Assembly (NCBI RefSeq): GCF_024498135.1
Contig: NZ_JANHOH010000001.1
Coordinates: 1,550,001 to 1,614,000 of the forward strand
DNA from: Mucilaginibacter aquariorum
Lineage (GTDB): Bacteria; Bacteroidota; Bacteroidia; Sphingobacteriales; Sphingobacteriaceae
Direction: 5' to 3'
DNA: 64,000 nucleotides
Shown here in pieces: positions 28,202 through 36,132 of this stretch (positions are counted from its first letter, which is position 1; every line of letters starts with the position of its first letter). The notes under the pieces are model-generated. The model was not told the origin of the DNA, made no database searches, and was given only the letters and a program-made list of their open reading frames with translations. Made by a program: the position numbers and the translations under genes.

Positions 28202-28984
28202 ATGCTTAGACAACAATTCAAAAGGGAAGAACTTCCCATGGAAGAATTCCAAAAACTAGGGCTGGCCGATTGGAATAAGCTGCATATCGATGAGGATGAC
28301 CTTTCGGCAATGCTTAATGGCAGGCGAACCGATATGCTGCGCCTGGAAAACCTGGACCAGCAGGGCTTGCATATACCGGCATTGGATGCAAAGCTATCGC
28401 TTAGACGCAATAAAGACGGTGGCGTCGAACTTTTAGCGCACCCAATCTACAAATTAGCGGAAGGGCCGAAATACCTGACCGATACCGAAATCGACAGCCT
28501 GGAAAAAGGTGAAGCAATAAATGTGTTGAAAACGATTGCCGATGGTGAAGGTGATAAGCGCGAGGTGTTGGTCGAGTTCGATAAGGATACCAATGAGTTT
28601 ATTGTCGTTGATACCGGCAAAGTGCAGGCACCGGAAGAGATCAATGGCGTACCACTAACTAAGAAGCAAAAGGATAATTTCCGCAAGGGTAAAGAAGTAG
28701 AAACTGAAGACGGTACGACCATCCAGTATTCCGCAAAAGATAAACAGGCAATTCGTTCCGACCGTTTAGCGCTGATCGCGTCAGTGCTGATTGACGGTGG
28801 AGTTTCGTATATCCTGTTTAAAGGTTTAAATGCCTTATTTAACAAGCCCCAACATAAAGAGCCAGGCAAAAACTTTTATAAAGCTTTGTCTTCCGTACAG
28901 GCAACACAGGAAAGTAAAGCTACTAAAACGGTGAGTGTTATGAATGATACAGATGAGGAGCAAACGAAATCTATCGGCCGCTGA
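28202..28984 (+). CDS. DUF4099/DUF3945-type ICE protein
   Basis: This 260-residue protein begins with the DUF4099-like block ELPMEEFQKLGLADWNKL and LLRL-type repeats to about residue 80. A DUF3945-like part follows (about 85-180, LTDTEIDSLEKGEAINV, GVPLTKKQKDNFRKGKEV). Both blocks occur in topoisomerase-linked proteins of Bacteroidetes ICEs. An internal ATG at 28238 is also possible as start. It overlaps the next gene by one base (TGATG). Confidence 0.65.
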   Translation: MLRQQFKREELPMEEFQKLGLADWNKLHIDEDDLSAMLNGRRTDMLRLENLDQQGLHIPALDAKLSLRRNKDGGVELLAHPIYKLAEGPKYLTDTEIDSLEKGEAINVLKTIADGEGDKREVLVEFDKDTNEFIVVDTGKVQAPEEINGVPLTKKQKDNFRKGKEVETEDGTTIQYSAKDKQAIRSDRLALIASVLIDGGVSYILFKGLNALFNKPQHKEPGKNFYKALSSVQATQESKATKTVSVMNDTDEEQTKSIGR

Positions 28985-29610
28985 TGCATCCTTATTTAAC
29001 CCGTTTAGGCGTACGGCCGGAAGTGCAGAGGTACTTCCGGCCGTTTTTTCATGCAGATGAGTTCGGTAACCTGATCTTTCCCTATGGGGATGAGAAGGAA
29101 CATTATGGTTTCGCTTTCCACCGCGTGCCGATAACCGATGAATGCTGGTTTGCAGGTAATTTTCATTTCGAACAGGTCCGCCTTATTATCCTGTCCTCTT
29201 CTGCCGTTGATGCTATTTCCTGGCTGAATAAAAAGTTCCATACCATTGCTCATACCCAAGATTTATTATTTGTTTCATTCGGCGCGGGTATAAGCATGGT
29301 GCAGCTTCGCTGGTTAAGGGAAAGACTTATTAGGAAGAAATACCAATTCATTTTTACAAACGACCTGCTCGGCAGGATGGCTGATGTTAAGGTGGCCGCC
29401 GCTATTCGTGGGTGGCCTATATCGGTTTATGTACCTGACGATCATCAAATCGCGGTAAGATTCAGGGCGGCTAAGTTTTTGTTCAGCCAGAATGACTTTA
29501 GCCTGTCCGCCTTTGAAAAGGCGGCCGGTGCACGTTTTGGTATAGCCGTTACCAAGCCAAAACTGCATAATTCATTCTTTGATGAGCTAAAGGCGGAAGC
29601 CGGGCTTTAA
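28984..29610 (+). CDS. Toprim-like ICE protein
   Basis: This 208-residue protein starts like an accessory of primase-type proteins (MHPYLTRLGVRPEVQRYFRP). Its middle reads like a toprim fold (LIILSSSAVDAISWL, DLLFVSFGAG, YQFIFTNDLLGR), although the acidic residues are mostly replaced, so activity is doubtful. It is coupled to the preceding DUF3945-type gene by a one-base overlap. Confidence 0.5.
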   Translation: MHPYLTRLGVRPEVQRYFRPFFHADEFGNLIFPYGDEKEHYGFAFHRVPITDECWFAGNFHFEQVRLIILSSSAVDAISWLNKKFHTIAHTQDLLFVSFGAGISMVQLRWLRERLIRKKYQFIFTNDLLGRMADVKVAAAIRGWPISVYVPDDHQIAVRFRAAKFLFSQNDFSLSAFEKAAGARFGIAVTKPKLHNSFFDELKAEAGL

Positions 29611-29627
29611 ATTTAATTACTTAATTT

Positions 29628-30101
29628 ATGGAAATACAACATTTCGGAGAGCCTCAGGAGATCACGATCCGTCCTGCGGCCATATTTGCTTTTGTGCATG
29701 TCACCTTATTTTTGCTGTGCAGTATCGCTTTGCTGTTAGTGGCCTGGCGTTTTTGGCCGGGCTTGATATGGCTCTCCTTACTTACGGCAGGAATGGGCTT
29801 TTACAGGTTTTGGTTTATCCGCAATATACGTTATGTGATCACGCCGGAAACCATTCGGATCTCGACCGGCATCTTTTTTAAACGTACCGACTATGTGGAA
29901 ATGTATAGGGTAAAGGATTACATTTTGACGCGGCCTTTCCTGTTACAATTTTGCGGACTGATGAACCTTACCCTGAAAAGCACCGACCCTGAAAACCCGG
30001 TCATCTGGCTCAGGGGAATACCAGCTTCAGAATTGGTTGATACGCTTCGTACCTATGTACAGCATGCCCGGCTAAACAACAAAATTGTTGAACTTAATTA
30101 A
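29628..30101 (+). CDS. Bacterial PH-domain membrane protein
   Basis: This 157-residue protein has two N-terminal membrane helices (about 18-62) and a bPH2-like domain (about 70-145: YVITPETIRISTGIFFKRTDYVEMYRVKDYILTR style, then NPVIWLRGIP). Such proteins resemble YdbS and are probably inner-membrane associated. The role in the element is unknown. Confidence 0.7.
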   Translation: MEIQHFGEPQEITIRPAAIFAFVHVTLFLLCSIALLLVAWRFWPGLIWLSLLTAGMGFYRFWFIRNIRYVITPETIRISTGIFFKRTDYVEMYRVKDYILTRPFLLQFCGLMNLTLKSTDPENPVIWLRGIPASELVDTLRTYVQHARLNNKIVELN

Positions 30102-30218
30102 ACTTTTCGTTGAAAAAACCTTCTAATTACTAATACATTTAGTATATTTATATAACGAATATCAGGCGATTCCTCCTTGCGCATGCCTAACATTTAGCAA
30201 TTAATAATTCTTAATTTT

Positions 30219-30446
30219 ATGAAAACGTTTGTCTACCTGGTCTTTACCTGCTTCATTTCTACCGGTGCCTTTCTGGGGGCGCTAAACGCTAACACACCAT
30301 TGCTGCTTTACGCAGTTGGCTTTGGGATCTGGGGGCTATTTCTTTGGGGCCTTAACCGTCGCATGAAAAAGAAAGCAGAAAGACAGGATATGGAAAGAAA
30401 TTTTCAGAATTATATGCGGTACCAAGCCCGAAGGCCCGGACGCTAA
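30219..30446 (+). CDS. Small two-helix membrane protein
   Basis: This 75-residue protein has two hydrophobic helices (about 3-22 and 27-47), then a strongly basic tail (RRMKKKAERQ). It has its own AT-rich upstream gap (30102-30218) with TAATACATTTAGTATATTT-like promoter sequence and ends before a strong terminator. The function is unknown. Confidence 0.5.
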   Translation: MKTFVYLVFTCFISTGAFLGALNANTPLLLYAVGFGIWGLFLWGLNRRMKKKAERQDMERNFQNYMRYQARRPGR

Positions 30447-30457
30447 ACTGTTATTTT

Positions 30458-30482
30458 AAGCCCCTCAACCGAGGGGCTTTTT
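30458..30482 (+). terminator. Intrinsic terminator after the small membrane protein
   Basis: AAGCCCCTC, loop AACC, GAGGGGCTT form a perfect stem followed by Ts. It probably ends transcription of the block from 29628. Confidence 0.85.
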
Positions 30483-30506
30483 GTTGTTTAATAAAATCTT
30501 ACACCT

Positions 30507-31001
30507 ATGGCGAATTATTGCTCCAACAGCGTCGTGTTTTCTGCGAATGAGACGACCTTAGAAAAGATTCGCGCCCTTTTTGAAGAAATTGAACTTAAAC
30601 AACACGAACACGGAAGATATTACCTGCCGGATTTTATCAAAAAGGAAGGCGGCTATATGCGGGATATTATCGTTAACAAAAGCCGGATCTCTTTCGAAAC
30701 AAGATGGGTACCAAATACGGAAACACTCATGGAGATCGCTGATTTCTACCAGGCAGATTTTACCTCCAGGTACAATGAAATAGCCATGGGTATCTACGGC
30801 GAAACTCGCTACGACCGAAACAGCCTGATCATGGTTACGCTTGACAGTGAGGATTTCCGGGCCATCCGGTATGATAAACAAAAAAATGGTTACCCCTGTG
30901 GTGAGCAGGTATTTGAATATGAAGGAGATTTGCTGGATTATATGCTTGATCAGAAAATTCTTATCAATCAGGTCAATAGGTATACCGTGCAACGGGATTA
31001 G
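30507..31001 (+). CDS. Api92/DUF1281-like protein with ferredoxin-like fold
   Basis: This 164-residue protein begins MANYCSNSVVFSA, the conserved opening of the YubB/Api92-type ferredoxin-like family found on plasmids and prophages. Later it has WVPNTETLMEIADFY and an acidic C-terminus. Members are common on mobile elements, with no settled function. It ends the transfer-associated block; the next gene is on the other strand. Confidence 0.65.
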   Translation: MANYCSNSVVFSANETTLEKIRALFEEIELKQHEHGRYYLPDFIKKEGGYMRDIIVNKSRISFETRWVPNTETLMEIADFYQADFTSRYNEIAMGIYGETRYDRNSLIMVTLDSEDFRAIRYDKQKNGYPCGEQVFEYEGDLLDYMLDQKILINQVNRYTVQRD

Positions 31002-31072
31002 CCCTTTGTCTAAAATCCGGCTCTACCCTTTCGTCAGTGCTGATCTGGCCGCAAGCGTTTATAATGATGATC

Positions 31073-32179
31073 TTAGGGTTGTTCATGATGATTGATTAAA
31101 AGCCCATACGGTATTTTAGGATCGATCCACGTTGCCTTTGGCGGCAGGTTGCGACCGGCTAAAGCAGCCGCGATCAGTTGTTCGGTGCTTACCGGGCATA
31201 ACGTGAAGCCAATAGCCTGCGGGTGCCCGCTAAAAAATTGTTGCATCTGTTCGGGTGCACTTTTACCACCGAAATGCTTCAGGCGCGTATCATTTGATGG
31301 GTCACTAATGCCGAAAAGTGGGCCAAATACCTTTTCTTGTAAAAGTTCAGCGTCGGTACAATCGCTGCAGCTACGGGGTTTGGCTACCATATGATACCAA
31401 CCGCCATCAATATACAGCCCGACATGGCGGTCTTTATCCGGACTGATAAATTTTCCGCTAAAGCTTTCGTGCAGATAAAAATTTGGCATCAGCAGCCTGA
31501 AAAGTTCCTTTTTATCAACCGGTGAATACGGTACAACTACGCGGTCATAACGGCGGATACGCAGTTCACTCGTATTCATGAAAAGCGCGCTGATCCTGTT
31601 AAATTTTGGCAGCAATTGTTGCGCCGATAAAATGCGGTGGTGCCCATCCGCTAAAAAAACCTGGCTGATCTGGTCAAAGGCAAGTGTTAAGCGGGCGGTT
31701 ATTTCAGGATCGCTGATACACCATAAACTGTGTATCTCAGTAGCATACTGATAGCAGGCGCTTGCGCGTTTGCTCTTGATCATTTGCGTTATTTCTTCCA
31801 CCTCGCTACTCGGTGAGTACGTGAGCAAAACCGGGCTGCCTTCAATACCGGTCGCTTCGCGATAATTTCGAAGCCTGCGAACGCTATCGTCAAAGGTTGC
31901 CTCATGGGTCAGGATCTGATCGTACAGGTCCGCCAGGGCCCAAATGCCTGTATGGGAAGATGTGCCGTCTTTCAGCTCGTAGACATATAGCGCTTGAGGA
32001 TTACGTCGCAATGTTCCGTTCGCCAGTAAACTCGCCCATGTTTCGTTGATCGAATGATAAGCCATTTGCTGGTTTTCGGAAATTTCGGGTCGCTGCCTCG
32101 CTACCCCTTCCAGTAAGGGTTTGAGGTCAAGTCCTCCGCTCACAGGAGACAAGGCAGCAAAAGGATAGATCTTAGCCAT
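31073..32179 (-). CDS. DUF1015-family protein linked to serine biosynthesis
   Basis: This protein is about 368 residues from the ATG at 32179 (MAKIYPFAALSP). It shows the DUF1015 landmarks YVYELKDGTSSHTGIWALADL, FLADGHHRILSAQ and a C-terminal GFTLCPVS...MPPK-like segment (LPPKATWIDPKIPYG). DUF1015 genes often stand beside serC in Bacteroidota, and a link to serine or phosphoserine metabolism is assumed from that. A TTG in frame at 32197 is less likely. It overlaps serC by eight bases. Confidence 0.8.
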   Translation of the reverse strand: MAKIYPFAALSPVSGGLDLKPLLEGVARQRPEISENQQMAYHSINETWASLLANGTLRRNPQALYVYELKDGTSSHTGIWALADLYDQILTHEATFDDSVRRLRNYREATGIEGSPVLLTYSPSSEVEEITQMIKSKRASACYQYATEIHSLWCISDPEITARLTLAFDQISQVFLADGHHRILSAQQLLPKFNRISALFMNTSELRIRRYDRVVVPYSPVDKKELFRLLMPNFYLHESFSGKFISPDKDRHVGLYIDGGWYHMVAKPRSCSDCTDAELLQEKVFGPLFGISDPSNDTRLKHFGGKSAPEQMQQFFSGHPQAIGFTLCPVSTEQLIAAALAGRNLPPKATWIDPKIPYGLLINHHEQP

Positions 32180-33203
32180 ATATATTTGAGTTTTCAAATT
32201 CTTGCATCGCGTCCACCAAAGCTATAACACTTGTTAGCGGCAACGCGTTATATAAAGATGCGCGAAAACCCCCAACCGTACGATATCCTTTGATCCCGAC
32301 CAGTCCTTTGCTTTCCGCGTAGGCTAAAAAGACCGGTTCTAACAAGGGTTCATGGGTTTTAAAAGTTACATTCATCAATGAACGCTCCGGCACAGATGCC
32401 GTCCCCGTAAAGAGTGAATTGCGGTCGATCTCTGCATATAACATTTCGGCTTTCGCCTTATTCTGCTTATAAATGGCAGGTACACCGCCTGTGGATTGCA
32501 GCCATTGTAAATTCAGCATGGCTGCGTAAATAGCAAATACCGGCGGTGTATTATACATTGATCCGTTATCCCGGTACACCCGATAATCGAGCATAGCCGG
32601 CACTTGATGTTTAACATCATCCAAAAAAGCATCGCGCGCGATGACAAGCGTCATTCCGGCAGGCCCCATATTCTTTTGCGCGCCGGCATAGATCAAAGCA
32701 AATTCCGAAACATTGATCGGACGGCTGAAAATATCAGAGGACATATCGCAGATCAAATTCGGCACATCAGGAAAGCTTTTCATCTGCGATCCTTCAATGG
32801 TATTATTGCTGGTGCAATGGAAATAATCTCCTGTTATTTGCGTGATGTCCCTGTTGACCGGACCGAATAACTCCGCTTCTTTGATGGCTTTTTTGCCGAA
32901 GAAACCGCCGTCCAGATACGTAGCTCCATCACGCAAAAAATTCATCGGGACCATGCAGAATTGCAGGCTCGCACCGCCCTGTAAAAATAAAACGCTATAA
33001 TCTTCGGGGACTTGCAACAGTTCGCGCACCAGGGTTTCTGTTTTTTTCACTACCGCCTCAAATGCGGGACTGCGATGGGAAACTTCCAATACCGAAAGGC
33101 CTTGTTCGTCCCAGTTCATGACGGCGTCGGCCGCTTTTTTTAAAACGTCTTGCGGCAATACGCAGGGGCCTGCTCCGAAATTGTGCTTGGTTACATTTGG
33201 CAT
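32172..33203 (-). CDS. serC: Phosphoserine aminotransferase
   Basis: This is a PLP enzyme of about 343 residues that converts 3-phosphohydroxypyruvate and glutamate to phosphoserine. Landmarks are HNFGAGPCVLP at the start, LFLQGGASLQFCMVPMN, and the PLP-lysine region YAGAQKNMGPAG. The ATG at 33203 begins MPNVTKHNFGAGP, as in the family. An in-frame start nine codons upstream is weaker. The usual partner serA is absent. Its presence between ICE genes suggests metabolic cargo. Confidence 0.92.
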   Translation of the reverse strand: MPNVTKHNFGAGPCVLPQDVLKKAADAVMNWDEQGLSVLEVSHRSPAFEAVVKKTETLVRELLQVPEDYSVLFLQGGASLQFCMVPMNFLRDGATYLDGGFFGKKAIKEAELFGPVNRDITQITGDYFHCTSNNTIEGSQMKSFPDVPNLICDMSSDIFSRPINVSEFALIYAGAQKNMGPAGMTLVIARDAFLDDVKHQVPAMLDYRVYRDNGSMYNTPPVFAIYAAMLNLQWLQSTGGVPAIYKQNKAKAEMLYAEIDRNSLFTGTASVPERSLMNVTFKTHEPLLEPVFLAYAESKGLVGIKGYRTVGGFRASLYNALPLTSVIALVDAMQEFENSNIYG

Positions 33204-33459
33204 GGTGTAAAATTCTATGGAAGCGACCAAAAAAACTATACAGCAGTTAATCTTTAGTGATTTCAGTTGTATTTAATCTTTGAACGACAGTAATCGTTGT
33301 TTTAATCATTGACGGATGGAAATTTTGTTGTTTTTAACTGTCCCGATACACTTAGTATGGCTTGTTCTGGTCGTTCTGATTTCGTTTTTTAAACTGAAAA
33401 TCACTAATTTTGGCGAAAATAACAGCGCAAATAATATTGTATATATTACACTAAGTACC

Positions 33460-34455
33460 ATGAATCAATTCCAGACCCTCGGGCAATTTATCATTGAAAA
33501 ACAGGCCGACTTTCCTTATGCCAAAGGCGAACTTTCGCGCCTGTTGAGGGATATTGGTATCGCTGCCAAGATCGTTAACAGGGAAGTCAATAAAGCAGGG
33601 TTAATGGATATTCTCGGAAGTGCCGGCAGTGAAAATATTCAGGGCGAAAGCCAGCAAAAGCTCGATATTTTTGCAAACGAGCAATTTATATCCGCGCTGC
33701 GTTCAGGCGGGGAATGTGCCATTCTGGCCAGCGAGGAGAATGAAGAAGTTATACATTTATCCAAGCATGCCAAATATATCGTAGCCATCGACCCGCTGGA
33801 CGGGTCATCCAATATTGATGTAAATGTGCCGGTCGGTACCATCTTTTCGATCTACCGTAAAAGCCATGATGGCCCGGCAACCATTGCTGACGTATTGCAA
33901 CAAGGCACATTTCAGGTTGCTGCAGGCTATATCATTTATGGCTCGTCAACCATGCTGGTTTACACGACCGGCTGCGGGGTAAACGGGTTTACGCTTGACC
34001 CGTCTATCGGTGAATTCTGCCTTTCGCACCCCAATCTTAAAACACCTCCAACCGGCACCATGTATTCTATCAATGAAGGTAACTATGTACATTTCCCATT
34101 AGGGGTAAAAAAGTATATCAAGTACTGCCAGGTGGAAGATCCCGGCTCTCATCGCCCGTATACCTCACGTTATATCGGCTCCATGGTTGCCGACCTGCAC
34201 CGGAACCTGATCAAAGGGGGTATCTTTATTTACCCCTCCACTGCTTCGGCACCAAAGGGCAAACTAAGGCTGGTTTATGAATGCAACCCCCTTGCTTTCG
34301 TTACCGAGCAGGCAGGCGGCAGAGCGACTGACGGATTGGGCCGACGGATTTTAGAGTTGCCGGTTATGGAATTGCATCAGCGGCCCCCTATCTTTATCGG
34401 CGCAACGGAAATGGTTCAGCAAGCAGAAGTTTTCATGATCGCATCCCTAAACTAA
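33460..34455 (+). CDS. fbp: Class I fructose-1,6-bisphosphatase
   Basis: This 331-residue enzyme hydrolyses fructose-1,6-bisphosphate in gluconeogenesis. It has the metal-binding signature [19 protein letters not shown], and the substrate region [15 protein letters not shown] [12 protein letters not shown] and GGIFIYP. The ATG at 33460 begins [11 protein letters not shown], the family start; the upstream in-frame codons from 33316 encode an unrelated hydrophobic stretch. It shares one base with the start of the following regulator gene and is divergent from serC. Confidence 0.92.
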   Translation: MNQFQTLGQFIIEKQADFPYAKGELSRLLRDIGIAAKIVNREVNKAGLMDILGSAGSENIQGESQQKLDIFANEQFISALRSGGECAILASEENEEVIHLSKHAKYIVAIDPLDGSSNIDVNVPVGTIFSIYRKSHDGPATIADVLQQGTFQVAAGYIIYGSSTMLVYTTGCGVNGFTLDPSIGEFCLSHPNLKTPPTGTMYSINEGNYVHFPLGVKKYIKYCQVEDPGSHRPYTSRYIGSMVADLHRNLIKGGIFIYPSTASAPKGKLRLVYECNPLAFVTEQAGGRATDGLGRRILELPVMELHQRPPIFIGATEMVQQAEVFMIASLN

Positions 34456-34928
34456 TGAAGAAGACACCAATAGATAAAACAGATATTGGCATTTTAAATG
34501 CATTACAACTGAATGGCCGGATCTCAAACAGGCAGTTGGGTTCCACACTCCACAAATCCGAATCGGCTATTAAGGTGCGTGTCCAGCATTTGCAGGAGGC
34601 CGGCCTGATTAAACGGTTCGCCGCCATCGTGGAACCAAAACTCCTTGGCCGCGGTTTGATCGGCTATGTGCAGGTGATTGTGGAGCGGCATACAGAACAA
34701 GATCTCACGGCCTTTATGGAAAAAGCAAAAGCACTGGATGAGATCATGGAATGTTACCACATGACCGGTGCCTTCGATTTCCTTCTCCGTATTGCCGTTG
34801 CTGATATGGATGAATACAGCAAGGTCCTCATGAAAAAATTGGGTAACCTTCCCGGAGTACGGCACTTTGAAAGTTTCTTCGTCATGTCGGAGGTAAAGAA
34901 TGAAACGGCTTATTCCATTGGGGAATAG
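34455..34928 (+). CDS. Lrp/AsnC-family transcriptional regulator
   Basis: This 157-residue protein has a winged helix-turn-helix N-terminus (KTDIGILNALQLNGRISNRQLG, helix to about residue 50) and an AsnC-type ligand domain (about 70-150, FIVxV-like HMTGAFDFLLRIAVADMDEY). It overlaps the fbp stop by one base and is coupled to it. It may sense an amino acid and control the adjacent serC/fbp genes; the targets are inferred. Confidence 0.85.
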   Translation: MKKTPIDKTDIGILNALQLNGRISNRQLGSTLHKSESAIKVRVQHLQEAGLIKRFAAIVEPKLLGRGLIGYVQVIVERHTEQDLTAFMEKAKALDEIMECYHMTGAFDFLLRIAVADMDEYSKVLMKKLGNLPGVRHFESFFVMSEVKNETAYSIGE

Positions 34929-34982
34929 CGTTAATAACATTCCCTGTGTCAATGAATTAAATCATTTGGAAGAATTTGCAGA

Positions 34983-34999
34983 TGCTAATTCATTTAGCA
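34983..34999. promoter_or_regulatory. Operator-like dyad TGCTAA-N5-TTAGCA (SRAP operon)
   Basis: TGCTAA, TTCAT, TTAGCA is a perfect six-base dyad at 34983-34999. It lies about a dozen bases before the ATG at 35012, beside an ATATTTGC box. The same dyad, also with a five-base spacer, overlaps the promoter of the imuA operon at 44500-44516. It is a candidate repressor site. Confidence 0.6.
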
Positions 35000-35011
35000 A
35001 TATTTGCATTA

Positions 35012-35314
35012 ATGAATGATCCGAAAGCTTTTGATATTGAGTTAAATGGTCAGGTAGCACATGTTACCGGTCATACTATTAAATCTGCAAAAGTATTTCA
35101 TATCATTTTCCAGAGCCGCAAACCCCCTTTAAATATTACGATAGCTGAAGATACCGACGGCTTTAAATTTTGGACATCTCTTCCGGAGGGACGTCATGAA
35201 GAAGCGGAACTTGCGGGCAAGGTTATTGCTACGTATATTCGTGAATACAGGAGAAATCAGTTATGTGTTACTACAACGGACAAAAAGTTACCCGCACCGA
35301 ATTTATTCGATTGA
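35012..35314 (+). CDS. Small protein heading the SRAP operon
   Basis: This 100-residue protein runs from the ATG at 35012 (MNDPKAFDIELNGQVAHVTGH) and overlaps the SRAP gene by 52 bases. Its pattern is a small alpha-beta fold with a C-terminal helix. An earlier in-frame codon at 34976 lies within or before the operator and is unlikely. No family is recognised; overlap and shared operator suggest a role in the same damage response. Confidence 0.5.
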   Translation: MNDPKAFDIELNGQVAHVTGHTIKSAKVFHIIFQSRKPPLNITIAEDTDGFKFWTSLPEGRHEEAELAGKVIATYIREYRRNQLCVTTTDKKLPAPNLFD

Positions 35315-36087
35315 AAGGGATTGAGAAAGCAATAAAGAATTATAATTTTCTGAATGTTGGCGTACATAATGGGTTTATGTTTCAGCCGGCAGCTGTTGCA
35401 GTTCCTAATACCGCTAAAACCGATTTTGAACTTGTGCTTGGTCATTGGGGTTACATGCCACATAGTATCAAGTCTCATGCTGATGCGCAAATGTTTATTC
35501 GGAATTATACCACCATGAATTTCAAGTCCGAGAATATGTTTCTAAATGACAAAGGGGACATATCCATGTGGGCGGACGCTGTAAACAAAGGCAGAACCTG
35601 TCTGGTGCTATCAACCGGGATGGTTGAAAACCGGCATATCACCAGAATCGGAAAAAAGGGCGAACCTTTAAAAGCGACAGATGCTTACCCATATATGGTA
35701 ACCATGAAAGACCGGGAATACTGGTGGATGCCGGGCTTGTATAATCAAGTGTTGGATAAAGAAACCGGTGAACTCGATTACACCTTTGCCTTTGCAACGA
35801 CAAAGGCTAATGCATTATTCAAACAGATTCATAATAAAGATAACAAGTGGCGTATGCCTGCCGTTTTAAGCGACGATCTCGCCTGGGAATGGATGATGGG
35901 TAACGCAACGCCGGAACGCCTGCAACACATTGCGCGCACTCAAGTACCATCAAGAGACATGGATTACTGCACGATTACAAAAGAATATTTACAGCGCATC
36001 AATAATCCTACTGAATATCCAAACCTTGCTGCTATTGATATGAGCTACATGGATTCAGAAGAACAATTGTTGTATCCAGCTGCCTGA
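35263..36087 (+). CDS. SRAP-family protein (HMCES/YedK-like abasic-site crosslinker)
   Basis: This 274-residue protein belongs to the SRAP family, which shields abasic sites in single-stranded DNA through a thiazolidine link to Cys2. The start MCYYNGQ exposes Cys2 after Met removal. Other landmarks are the GHWGYMP core, a conserved Glu in STGMVENRH, and KWRMPAVL for the RMP motif. The residues around the active site differ from the canonical family (for example no NARxET string), so it is a diverged clade. It is paired with a TGCTAA-N5-TTAGCA operator shared with the mutasome. Confidence 0.8.
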   Translation: MCYYNGQKVTRTEFIRLKGIEKAIKNYNFLNVGVHNGFMFQPAAVAVPNTAKTDFELVLGHWGYMPHSIKSHADAQMFIRNYTTMNFKSENMFLNDKGDISMWADAVNKGRTCLVLSTGMVENRHITRIGKKGEPLKATDAYPYMVTMKDREYWWMPGLYNQVLDKETGELDYTFAFATTKANALFKQIHNKDNKWRMPAVLSDDLAWEWMMGNATPERLQHIARTQVPSRDMDYCTITKEYLQRINNPTEYPNLAAIDMSYMDSEEQLLYPAA

Positions 36088-36132
36088 CTAAATAAGATCA
36101 ATTTAAATTATTTATAGAACAAAATTTCATGA

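Noticed and set aside
30181..30200. CTAACATTTAG dyad as a third copy of the SRAP/imuA operator
   Set aside because: The spacer is three bases rather than five and the outer bases differ, so it is not counted as the same site.
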